From a virus, in IMG/VR virus record IMGVR_UViG_3300028392_000216, positions 1-30,544 of that record: a DNA stretch of 30,544 bases, one strand, 5' to 3'. Below are positions 7,279 to 12,904 of the stretch, piece after piece. The notes beneath the pieces are model-generated. The model saw only the letters and a list, made by a program, of their open reading frames with translations. It was not told where the DNA came from and searched no databases. The position numbers were made by a program, and so were the translations under genes. How positions within the stretch are numbered: the first letter of the stretch is position 1; the number at the start of each line of letters is the position of its first letter.

Positions 7279-7763
7279 TTCTTTAATAGGTTAGGTTGGG
7301 TTATTGTTTGCGGTTTGAAAGCCGGTGCAGCTGTGGGTGTCGCGACTAATGGCTTTGGCTGGAATGTATTTGCGGTGATCCCAGAGGCTATGTTGCCGTC
7401 ATCGTCTAAGTCCACAGAGATACCGCAGGCGGTCTGAATAGATTGACGCTTGATGTAAGTGATTGAACCGCCAATCTGCTGGGCAGTTAAGTTTTCAGAC
7501 TTAACCATCAGTTTGCCAAATTGGAAAGCCTGTCCAGAGGCGTGAAGAAAAGAAGTCTCTACGCCAATCTTTCCGTCATCGGAAACTAGCGTCTGGATTA
7601 AAGCCAGATTGTATTTGTGAAGCACTGGCTTAATGGCTTCTAACAAAGCGTCCAGTGAAACGTAGCGTGCTTTAAACGCCGGGTTAATCTTATTTGCTTT
7701 GACGTTCTCAAACTCCGCTAGGGCGTTGATTAAGTCTTTAGTGGCTGTGGTTTCTTTTGTCAT
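7275..7763 (-). CDS. erf: ERF-family single-strand annealing protein
   Basis: A 162-residue protein with the ERF core. N-P-A-F-K-A-R-Y-V-S-L-D-A-L-L-E-A-I at about 27-44 is the signature N-terminal block, followed by N-L-A-L-I-Q-T-L-V. G-G-S-I-T-Y-I-K-R-Q-S-I-Q-T-A and D-L-D-D-D-G-N at about 98-126 complete the core. ERF proteins form rings that anneal complementary single strands after an exonuclease has resected them. A RecE-like exonuclease is encoded downstream. The C-terminus is Ala-Pro-rich and ends with two Lys. The protein is shorter than P22 Erf (about 200 residues) mainly in the tail. Confidence 0.88.
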   Translation of the reverse strand: MTKETTATKDLINALAEFENVKANKINPAFKARYVSLDALLEAIKPVLHKYNLALIQTLVSDDGKIGVETSFLHASGQAFQFGKLMVKSENLTAQQIGGSITYIKRQSIQTACGISVDLDDDGNIASGITANTFQPKPLVATPTAAPAFKPQTITQPNLLKK

Positions 7764-7782
7764 AAGCGTGGGTTGTTAAAAG

Positions 7783-7986
7783 TTATTTCTTCGTGAGGCG
7801 GTTAAGGTCGTCAATTAGTTCTGGCTTGGCTTCCTTTTTAATTGTGACGCTGAAATAAGTCTTACCGTTTTTCACGCTAGGCGTGAGTAATCGGGCGACA
7901 TATTTGTCCGCTATAATAACGTAGGAAGTGTTTGGTATCACTTTAATTTCTGCGTTGGCTGGTATTTCGATTAGGGGTTTCTTCAT
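7783..7986 (-). CDS. Small basic protein, unknown
   Basis: A 67-residue protein (P-N-T-S-Y-V-I-I-A-D-K-Y-V-A-R-L-L) with a strand-rich first half and K-T-Y-F-S-V-T-I-K-K-E-A-K in the second. It may be a tiny beta fold that binds DNA or a partner. The resolvase stop codon region supplies AAAGGACTAACTCTT before ATG, one of the few real Shine-Dalgarno sequences here. No family is recognised. Confidence 0.5.
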   Translation of the reverse strand: MKKPLIEIPANAEIKVIPNTSYVIIADKYVARLLTPSVKNGKTYFSVTIKKEAKPELIDDLNRLTKK

Positions 7987-7991
7987 AAGAG

Positions 7992-8462
7992 TTAGTCCTT
8001 TCTAGTGTGCCTTAGCCCCACGTCAAGTAAAAGTAATGCGTCAGCGTTCCAGAGGGTCACTTTAATCTGAGGGAACAGGCTCTGGGCGTGATCCTTTAGG
8101 CGGTTCTTCCACTGGGTCGTGGTCTGCTTTGCCTTAGCCCCAAGGATAGGGTGTTCCTTCTGCCAAGCCTTAGGCGACAGGACGGTGGTCTTGTATCCGA
8201 TTGCCACAGCTGCACCCCAAAGGACTCCAGTGTTTAGCATAAGTTTTCCAATAGCAGAACCGGGAATGTTTCGCCCAGTGAATAGCGGGGGCAGTTCTAG
8301 ATACAATTCGTGCGCACCTTCGTGCAGTTTGTATATCATTAATAGAAGGCTAGTCACTTGCTCTGGCGTCTCAGGCATTTTAATTGTCGCGACTTCTCCG
8401 GTGTTCAAATCTTTCCAGACCACGCCACCATTAACTCCAGGGTCTATGGCAACCGTGATCAT
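7992..8462 (-). CDS. RuvC-like Holliday junction resolvase
   Basis: A 156-residue protein of the RuvC/RNase H fold. The first strand carries A-I-D-P-G-V-N-G-G with Asp7, the second acidic residue is likely Glu56 in L-Y-L-E-L-P-P, and the C-terminal helix has W-N-A-D-A-L-L-L-L-D with Asp141. These acidic residues bind two metal ions that cut branched DNA. In phages such enzymes resolve recombination and packaging intermediates. The ATG overlaps the endolysin stop (ATGA). It lies next to ERF, exonuclease and SSB genes, which supports a recombination role. Confidence 0.85.
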   Translation of the reverse strand: MITVAIDPGVNGGVVWKDLNTGEVATIKMPETPEQVTSLLLMIYKLHEGAHELYLELPPLFTGRNIPGSAIGKLMLNTGVLWGAAVAIGYKTTVLSPKAWQKEHPILGAKAKQTTTQWKNRLKDHAQSLFPQIKVTLWNADALLLLDVGLRHTRKD

Positions 8463-8935
8463 CGGTTAATTAAATTGTGAACTCTCTGCACGTAATCTTT
8501 TTTACTTGGGCTGGCGTTCCGATAGTTAAAGTTAATCCTAGAAGCGTAGCCCCAACCGCAGTGCCAAACCAAAGCCAGTTGTTCTGGGCTAGGCTCTGCT
8601 ATTCCCCTAGCCTTAAACCTGCCCCTAGTAGCCCTTAGAAACGCCTCTGCAACGGCGTCTTGAGCCTCTGGACGCCTCCATTGGCTAAACCCATAGGAAA
8701 CCTTGCCTTCCCTTTTTAACTGGGCTGAGCCTTCTGTCCACGCTGGGCGGTGCAACTGATACCTGCCCTTTGCTTTTCCGTGGTCACCTTGGACTTGGTA
8801 GTCATTTAAATAACTCCCAGTCTCCACAGCTGCGATTGCCTCCAACAACAAGTTATCGTTGGAAGCCTTACTTTCAGAAATAGAAAGCAGACCGCCAACG
8901 ATAACGGAAAGGATTAACTGGGTCGTCTTGCTCGC
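8459..8935 (-). CDS. Secreted lytic transglycosylase-like endolysin
   Basis: I take GTG at 8935, since the product then begins M-A-S-K-T-T-Q followed by a hydrophobic core (L-I-L-S-V-I-V-G-G-L-L) and a likely cleavage near S-K-A-S, a good export signal. A longer frame to 8956 is possible. The mature part has A-I-A-A-V-E-T-G-S-Y, where Glu is the likely catalytic residue of a goose-lysozyme/SLT type fold. G-R-Y-Q-L-H-R-P-A-W follows and a W-H-C-G-W-G-Y block near the end resembles the conserved substrate-groove region. It should cut peptidoglycan glycan strands at lysis. Signal-dependent export would make it partly independent of the holin. Confidence 0.75.
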   Translation of the reverse strand, partial: ASKTTQLILSVIVGGLLSISESKASNDNLLLEAIAAVETGSYLNDYQVQGDHGKAKGRYQLHRPAWTEGSAQLKREGKVSYGFSQWRRPEAQDAVAEAFLRATRGRFKARGIAEPSPEQLALVWHCGWGYASRINFNYRNASPSKKDYVQRVHNLINR

Positions 8936-9201
8936 CACGTCCCCATTATAGCACACTTGCCTTCTGGGGGGATATAAGATGAAGCCAGCACCAGACTGCC
9001 ACCCTCTAGGCTCACGCTAAGCCAGACGTCCGTTGCACCGCTGGCTTCTAGTTTGGCTTTATATTCTGGTAGCAGTTTTTCCTTAGCCCTAGCCACTGCG
9101 AACTTTCCGATCACGTCACCGAACACAACCCGGTCATTTAAGTAATAAACTTCCCAGAGTAAGCAGTTCATTGTGCAGTCAATTTCTTCTAGGTTAGTCA
9201 T
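8914..9201 (-). CDS. Hypothetical protein, unknown
   Basis: A 95-residue protein with alternating strand-helix pattern: F-A-V-A-R-A-K-E-K-L-L-P-E-Y helix, D-V-W-L-S-V-S-L-E-G-G-S-L-V-L-A-S strands and a basic C-terminus (T-W-R-A-R-R-P-S). Its last 22 nt overlap the start of the endolysin, which suggests translational coupling. No family is recognised. Confidence 0.5.
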   Translation of the reverse strand: MTNLEEIDCTMNCLLWEVYYLNDRVVFGDVIGKFAVARAKEKLLPEYKAKLEASGATDVWLSVSLEGGSLVLASSYIPPEGKCAIMGTWRARRPS

Positions 9202-9436
9202 TGGGCTGTTCTGTTAATTGTTTATGATAGGTTAATTTCTGAACCTTAACTATGAGCCTGTGGCGGTCAAGTTTCAGAGCCTCTAAGTCCTGCTCTAAAA
9301 TCCTCTGGGAAGCCTCTAGGCTTTCAATGTAGGCTTGCAAGGCTCGCACCGCTCTAAAGAGCCTTACAGCCATAGCCCAAGGGTTGAGAAACCAGAACCG
9401 TGGGAGAACCTGCGTGAATATATTTAGTCGCGACAT
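9194..9436 (-). CDS. Coiled-coil small protein, unknown
   Basis: An 80-residue protein starting at the ATG at 9436 (M-S-R-L-N-I-F), immediately after the stop of the gene above. A longer frame to 9529 overlaps that gene and is less likely. Residues 1-30 are aromatic and basic, and residues 33-70 form a coiled coil (L-E-A-S-Q-R-I-L-E-Q-D-L-E-A-L-K). It may be membrane-peripheral or an adaptor. A GTCGCGAC palindrome lies right at its start (9427) and provides codons for Ser-Arg. Confidence 0.5.
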   Translation of the reverse strand: MSRLNIFTQVLPRFWFLNPWAMAVRLFRAVRALQAYIESLEASQRILEQDLEALKLDRHRLIVKVQKLTYHKQLTEQPND

Positions 9437-9437
9437 A

Positions 9438-9926
9438 TTAGGCGTTCTCCGTTTTGAGTGCAAAGTGATAGGTAAGCCAGAGGGCGTGTTCGTCATTTGG
9501 CATACGCACCAATTTGCAGTCGTCCGCATTTAGGTTCTGGTAGGCTTGGTAAAGAAACTTGCTGGCACGTTCACGTATCTCAATTGAACCATACCAACTA
9601 ACGCAGTATTCCCAATATATAATACCGTGGGCGTATCTATTAAAACGAAACCCGGTGTTACTTGAACTGGCAGTTTCAATTAAGCCACGTGCTATAAGTT
9701 CAACTGGATAGTTCTTAAACCAGCCCCATAACTTCTTAAGTTCTCTGGTCTGACGGCGCACTTTGTTGATGTCTGCTTTCCAATTGACCAAAGTCTGCGG
9801 GTCAAATGGATCACCGTAATCTTCAAAACGGATACGGACGTTAGCCTTAGAAAAGACGTAGCGTTTAAAGGCTTCGACTATTTGTGCAGCTGTGGGGGTT
9901 GCTGTTATTTCTTTTGTGTTTTTCAT
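9438..9926 (-). CDS. Hypothetical protein, unknown
   Basis: A 162-residue protein with a basic central region (V-R-R-Q-T-R-E-L-K-K-L-W-G-W-F-K-N) and many aromatic residues (G-I-I-Y-W-E-Y-C-V-S-W-Y-G-S). No signal, membrane segment or known motif is seen. The stop codon TAA overlaps the next ATG (TAATATG). The leader is ACCCTAACCCAATAACCC before ATG, without a Shine-Dalgarno sequence. Confidence 0.55.
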   Translation of the reverse strand: MKNTKEITATPTAAQIVEAFKRYVFSKANVRIRFEDYGDPFDPQTLVNWKADINKVRRQTRELKKLWGWFKNYPVELIARGLIETASSSNTGFRFNRYAHGIIYWEYCVSWYGSIEIRERASKFLYQAYQNLNADDCKLVRMPNDEHALWLTYHFALKTENA

Positions 9927-9950
9927 TTGGGTTATTGGGTTAGGGTGAAA

Positions 9951-10214
9951 TTACTTAGAGCGGTCAGCCCACTCTTTCTCTTGGCGTTCTAGGGCTTTCT
10001 TTACCTTGGCGTAGAAGGCTTTGTTCCACTTCATCTTATTAGGACTAATAAAATCGTAGCACTCATAGCACCAGCCAGCAAAGGACACTTCGATTTCGTT
10101 GTCGTCCTCAAACAATATGAACCAGAGGTTCTCATATTGGGCACAGCGTTTAACAGGCTGGTAGATACCTCTGTTGCCTAGGTATTGTTCGCATTGTTGT
10201 TTTATTTTACTCAT
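9951..10214 (-). CDS. Hypothetical protein, unknown
   Basis: An 87-residue protein with a high aromatic content and several cysteines (C-E-Q-Y, C-A-Q-Y, W-C-Y-E-C-Y-D). It starts with a helix and ends with a charged helix (K-V-K-K-A-L-E-R-Q-E-K-E-W). A small zinc-binding fold is possible, but cysteine spacing is not diagnostic. The leader reads ACCAATAACCAAATAACC-AAA before ATG, a tandem form of the leader at 9926. Confidence 0.5.
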   Translation of the reverse strand: MSKIKQQCEQYLGNRGIYQPVKRCAQYENLWFILFEDDNEIEVSFAGWCYECYDFISPNKMKWNKAFYAKVKKALERQEKEWADRSK

Positions 10215-10248
10215 TTTGGTTATTTGGTTATTGGTTTAGGGTGAAGGG

Positions 10249-10332
10249 TTAGTCGCAGTATGATAATAGCAAGCCAGCCAATATAATGGCGGTTGGAAGG
10301 ATCACTGCGTCTGCAAATAGGTCGTAGGACAT
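10249..10332 (-). CDS. 27-residue hydrophobic peptide
   Basis: A short frame beginning M-S-Y-D-L-F with ATG at 10332, downstream of the previous stop. The remaining residues (A-V-I-L-P-T-A-I-I-L-A-G-L-L-L-S-Y) form one transmembrane helix. A longer upstream frame to 10455 exists but overlaps the acidic gene above, so I take the internal ATG. The leader A-A-C-A-A-C-C-G-G-A-A-A-C-T resembles those of neighbours. Expression is unproven. Confidence 0.4.
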   Translation of the reverse strand: MSYDLFADAVILPTAIILAGLLLSYCD

Positions 10333-10351
10333 AAGAGTTTCCGGTTGGTTG

Positions 10352-10771
10352 TTATTCGTGGTCAGAGCAGCTGTTGAACTCGTCTTCAGTCTGGGGGTTT
10401 TCATTTCCAACATTTCCAATGTAGCGTTCTCCAGCCACTTCCAGTGCTTCGTCAATTGAAGTCATAACTTCTGAATTGGCACGTTGGTAAAGTCGCAGAG
10501 CGTGGGCTTCTTCAAACTCAAAGGCTCTCAAATGGTGCGCGATTTCGTCATCGTGGTCTTTGCAGATAGCCTCAGAGAAACTTCTGAGTGCCAGCATAAC
10601 GTGCTTGTTCGTAATCCACAGAAGGTATGGAGTTTCTTCTGTGCGTGAGTTTCTTCTCAGTAATTTAACTGCGTCACGCAAAGGCTGGCGTCCGATTTGA
10701 GTCGAACACTGAGCCAGCGTATTTAACGCTGTTATAATTTCTGAGGCTGTTGGGATTTCTGGGTTGTTCAT
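10352..10771 (-). CDS. Hypothetical protein, unknown
   Basis: A 139-residue acidic, helical protein (S-E-I-I-T-A-L-N-T-L-A-Q, later F-E-F-E-E-A-H-A-L-R-L-Y-Q-R) with no recognised domain, signal peptide or membrane segment. The C-terminus is very acidic (N-E-N-P-Q-T-E-D-E-F-N). The leader is CAACCCAATAAAACA before ATG. It belongs to a run of five unknown genes between the lysis block and the endolysin. Confidence 0.55.
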   Translation of the reverse strand: MNNPEIPTASEIITALNTLAQCSTQIGRQPLRDAVKLLRRNSRTEETPYLLWITNKHVMLALRSFSEAICKDHDDEIAHHLRAFEFEEAHALRLYQRANSEVMTSIDEALEVAGERYIGNVGNENPQTEDEFNSCSDHE

Positions 10772-10803
10772 TGTTTTATTGGGTTGAGGGTGAAGTGATC
10801 GGA

Positions 10804-11100
10804 TTAGAGAGTTCCGGTGAAGGGTTGAACTTTTCCGTCCGCTAGTGCTTTGTTAAGCCATAGGGAAAGAATGTGAGCGTTCGTGTTCATCGACACTTTG
10901 TTGCCGTATAAGTGGTTAATCACGTAAGCTGCACGTCCTGCCCAAATAAGTTCGTTAGCCTTTCTGCGTGTCTTTCTGTCATAAACTTTCTGGTATAGTG
11001 CCAGCAGTTCTGCAACTGCGTGAGAAAGAACTTCTGGTGAGTTTCCTTCTGGTGAGTTAAGGGTGTATTTGAATGGTGAGTGCTTTGAGTTTTGTTTCAT
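10804..11100 (-). CDS. Hypothetical protein, unknown
   Basis: A 98-residue basic helical protein. The middle (V-A-E-L-L-A-L-Y-Q-K-V-Y-D-R-K-T-R-R-K-A-N-E) looks like an amphipathic helix pair, and the end is G-K-V-Q-P-F-T-G-T-L. It may bind nucleic acid, but no motif supports this. It is the first gene after the 131-nt gap, has no Shine-Dalgarno sequence, and carries a CAACCCAATAC leader before ATG similar to its downstream neighbours. Confidence 0.55.
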   Translation of the reverse strand: MKQNSKHSPFKYTLNSPEGNSPEVLSHAVAELLALYQKVYDRKTRRKANELIWAGRAAYVINHLYGNKVSMNTNAHILSLWLNKALADGKVQPFTGTL

Positions 11101-11179
11101 ATTAGTATTGGGTTGAGGCGTAAAGTCTCCCAGACCCTAGCCTCCGTTCAATAGAAAAGACAGCAAAGGCGTTCTAGGC

Positions 11180-11196
11180 GTAAAACAATGTTTTAC
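11180..11196. other. Hairpin GTAAAAC-AAT-GTTTTAC in a 131-nt gap
   Basis: A perfect 7-bp inverted repeat with a 3-nt loop lies in the gap 11101-11231. A T-tract follows on the plus strand, where no gene is seen, and none follows on the minus strand. It may be an operator or an mRNA processing element rather than a terminator. Confidence 0.4.
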
Positions 11197-11231
11197 CCTT
11201 TTTACTCCGTTTTAGACTTCCGTAAATAGCC

Positions 11232-11564
11232 CTAGGAAGCCTTAGCAGGTTTAAGCCTTAGCCTTAGCCCTAGGCAAATAAGCACCCCTAGGTTTCCTAT
11301 CCCCAGAGCCAAACCGAAGTCGCGACAACTTTTCAGACCGATCACTGCGGTGTTCACGTTTGTTTCTAAAGCTGCACTGTCTGATTTAATGCCGTCCGCA
11401 GTTATCAAAAGTGCGCACGCTTGAGTGTTCTGGAACGTATCCAAAACGAACGTGCAAATGTATGAGCAGATTAAAGCGGTCAAAAGAGAACACAAAGCCA
11501 GTGCCAAAACAACCAGCAGAAGGTTGTGATCACTTCCGGGTTTTTGTTTTTCTTTTCTTTGCAT
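11232..11564 (-). CDS. Two-segment membrane protein of the lysis block
   Basis: A 110-residue protein with a basic N-terminus, a first hydrophobic helix (L-L-L-V-V-L-A-L-A-L-C-S-L-L-T-A-L-I-C) at about 15-35, a hydrophilic middle of about 40 residues, and a second helix near the C-terminus (L-A-L-G-I-G-N-L-G-V-L-I-C-L-G). Three cysteines sit in or beside the first helix. Second-holin, antiholin or inner-membrane spanin roles are all possible. It is the last gene before a 131-nt gap. Confidence 0.6.
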   Translation of the reverse strand: MQRKEKQKPGSDHNLLLVVLALALCSLLTALICSYICTFVLDTFQNTQACALLITADGIKSDSAALETNVNTAVIGLKSCRDFGLALGIGNLGVLICLGLRLRLKPAKAS

Positions 11565-11874
11565 TAGTCGTATCCAGTTCTTTCTGACCTCTGGCTTTCA
11601 GGTATTTAATTAAGAAGTCGCAGACCTCCGGTGTTGCGTAGCCACATATCCCAATCACGCACAAGCGTAGTGACTCACTTTGTATCTGGTCTTTGATACC
11701 GAACCCAACCAGCACTGCAGTGATTGAAGCAGCTGCAAGTCTGCGAACGACCCAGCCAAGGCTCACAGGGTCAGTTGAAAGTAAGAGTCTGGCTGTCATC
11801 GCAAGCCCACCAAGGACTGAGGCAATTAGTCCGTCCTTCACTAATCCATTAAAGTCGTCTGGTAGAGGCTTCAC
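11530..11874 (-). CDS. Holin-like membrane protein
   Basis: A 114-residue protein starting at GTG. It has hydrophobic stretches at about 15-33 (A-S-V-L-G-G-L-A-M-T-A-R-L-L-L), 42-60 and 69-90 (L-C-V-I-G-I-C-G-Y-A-T), and a strongly basic C-terminal tail (K-K-R-K-T-K-T-R-K). Three membrane segments plus a charged tail fit class I holins of the lambda S type, which time lysis by forming membrane holes. It overlaps the HEXXH gene by 4 nt and the next gene by 35 nt. Function is inferred from topology. Confidence 0.6.
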   Translation of the reverse strand: MKPLPDDFNGLVKDGLIASVLGGLAMTARLLLSTDPVSLGWVVRRLAAASITAVLVGFGIKDQIQSESLRLCVIGICGYATPEVCDFLIKYLKARGQKELDTTNAKKRKTKTRK

Positions 11875-12164
11875 GAAATAAGTGGGGGCTTAGCGTTCTT
11901 CTCTAAAAGCACTCTGCGGTAGTTTTCTTTCCAAAGGACTTTACAAATGTATTTGCCTAGGGCGTCTATCTTAGCCTCTGAGAAGTCTGGCAGAGCCAAG
12001 TGGCTGGCTTCGTGTATTAAGACTTCTAACTGACGCTTAGCACCCAGCCTTGGGTCAATCTCAACCAGAGGTGATCGTGAGTCGTGATGTGCCTGACCCC
12101 ACGCACGTTCTTTTCCTAACTTCCTGTAAATGACTTTAGGACTTTTGTTCTTCACTGGCTTCAA
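11871..12164 (-). CDS. Minimal HEXXH metallopeptidase-like protein
   Basis: A 97-residue soluble protein with L-E-V-L-I-H-E-A-S-H-L-A-L-P-D at about 47-61, a zinc-binding HEXXH motif on a helix, followed 10-20 residues later by D-F-S-E-A-K-I-D-A-L, which offers the third acidic ligand. The last part is a helix rich in aromatic and basic residues (C-K-V-L-W-K-E-N-Y-R-R). Similar small proteins occur in various phage genomes without assigned function. It overlaps the lipoprotein gene at its start and the holin candidate at its stop (TGA within GTGA). It may cleave a host protein or assist lysis. Activity is inferred from the motif alone. Confidence 0.65.
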   Translation of the reverse strand: MKPVKNKSPKVIYRKLGKERAWGQAHHDSRSPLVEIDPRLGAKRQLEVLIHEASHLALPDFSEAKIDALGKYICKVLWKENYRRVLLEKNAKPPLIS

Positions 12165-12555
12165 CCTTTCTAATCTTCCACCATAGGTGGTAAATTAAGA
12201 TACCGCCCACAGCTGCACCGGCACTGGCGACAATATAATTGAAGGAGGTGGACTGCACAACGTATGGAACTGCCCCAGCGACTGCACCGCAAAGGATTAA
12301 CTTAAGCCCAGAGTCTCTGGCGATTGTCGCAAAGAGAATTGCACCAATAGCAAACAAGCCAAGCCCCACGTAGGTAAAGGCTTTCGTTCCGCTGGCAGTT
12401 CCGATTGCTAGGGCTTCAACTGCTGAGTCAGAAAGGTCTGCTTCCGATAGGTCGTCCAGAAACCCTGGCATTGGCTCAGTGATCGGATTGTCGCCAACAG
12501 AAAAGCACCCTGCTAAAAGGATTGTCGCGACAATTAACAGCAGTGCCTGTTTCAT
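12136..12555 (-). CDS. Lipoprotein with additional membrane segments
   Basis: A 139-residue protein with a lipoprotein signal: K-Q-A-L-L-L-I-V-A-T-I-L-L-A-G-C, giving lipidation at Cys17. An acidic stretch follows (D-D-L-S-E-A-D-L-S-D), then about three hydrophobic segments between residues 58 and 128, and a basic-then-acidic tail. A lipobox plus several membrane segments is unusual. A spanin or holin-related lysis role is possible given its neighbours, but I recognise no family. It overlaps the next gene by 29 nt. A GTCGCGAC palindrome at 12524 codes for V-A-T within the signal peptide. Confidence 0.65.
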   Translation of the reverse strand: MKQALLLIVATILLAGCFSVGDNPITEPMPGFLDDLSEADLSDSAVEALAIGTASGTKAFTYVGLGLFAIGAILFATIARDSGLKLILCGAVAGAVPYVVQSTSFNYIVASAGAAVGGILIYHLWWKIRKVEASEEQKS

Positions 12556-12556
12556 C

Positions 12557-12697
12557 TTAGCGTCCTTTTAAAGCGTCTAACAAGCGTTTGCCTTCCATCT
12601 CTTTGGCAGTGAGAGTGCGCACGTTGTTGCGGAAGAACAAAGCACCAATGATAAAGCCAAGGACAAGTGCAGCTGTGAATGTATAGACGTAGGACAT
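12557..12697 (-). CDS. 46-residue membrane peptide
   Basis: A short frame with ATG at 12697 and TAA just before the next gene. It encodes an N-terminal hydrophobic helix (F-T-A-A-L-V-L-G-F-I-I-G-A-L-F-F) followed by a basic, helical tail (R-N-N-V-R-T-L-T-A-K-E-M-E-G-K-R). One N-out or N-in transmembrane segment is expected. It begins the membrane/lysis block, and such peptides are often spanin subunits or antiholins. A GTGCGCAC palindrome (12615) lies inside it, coding V-R-T. The end, A-A-A-G-G-A-C-G-C-T-A-A, supplies a fair Shine-Dalgarno sequence to the next gene. Confidence 0.65.
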   Translation of the reverse strand: MSYVYTFTAALVLGFIIGALFFRNNVRTLTAKEMEGKRLLDALKGR

Positions 12698-12698
12698 A

Positions 12699-12902
12699 TT
12701 AGTTTGTGGGTAAAAGTTCGACCTTAACCAATGCCCCTAGGTCAACAGGGGTCTGCTCAGTTTGAAAAGTCACAGTGATCTTTGAGTCTGTAAGCGTGAC
12801 GGGTTCGCCATTGAAATTAGGAAAGATTACAGGCACGATTGCTGGTGGACAGGTTGAGGTGTCTAGTTTGCCGAGTAAGTAGGTGATGCGGTATGTAAAC
12901 AT
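12699..12902 (-). CDS. Small protein downstream of the tail fibre, unknown
   Basis: A 67-residue beta-rich protein (F-T-Y-R-I-T-Y-L-L-G-K at the start, then K-I-T-V-T-F-Q-T-E-Q). It starts just after the fibre stop codon. Genes in this slot often encode fibre chaperones or attachment proteins, but no motif supports a specific role. No transmembrane segment or signal peptide is visible. Confidence 0.6.
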   Translation of the reverse strand: MFTYRITYLLGKLDTSTCPPAIVPVIFPNFNGEPVTLTDSKITVTFQTEQTPVDLGALVKVELLPTN

Positions 12903-12904
12903 AA

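Noticed and set aside
9194-9529. A 111-residue reading of the coiled-coil gene
   Set aside because: It overlaps the upstream gene by 92 nt, whereas the ATG at 9436 abuts that gene's stop codon.
10249-10455. A 68-residue reading of the small membrane peptide gene
   Set aside because: The first 41 codons overlap the acidic gene above. The internal ATG at 10332 lies just after that gene's stop and has a normal leader.
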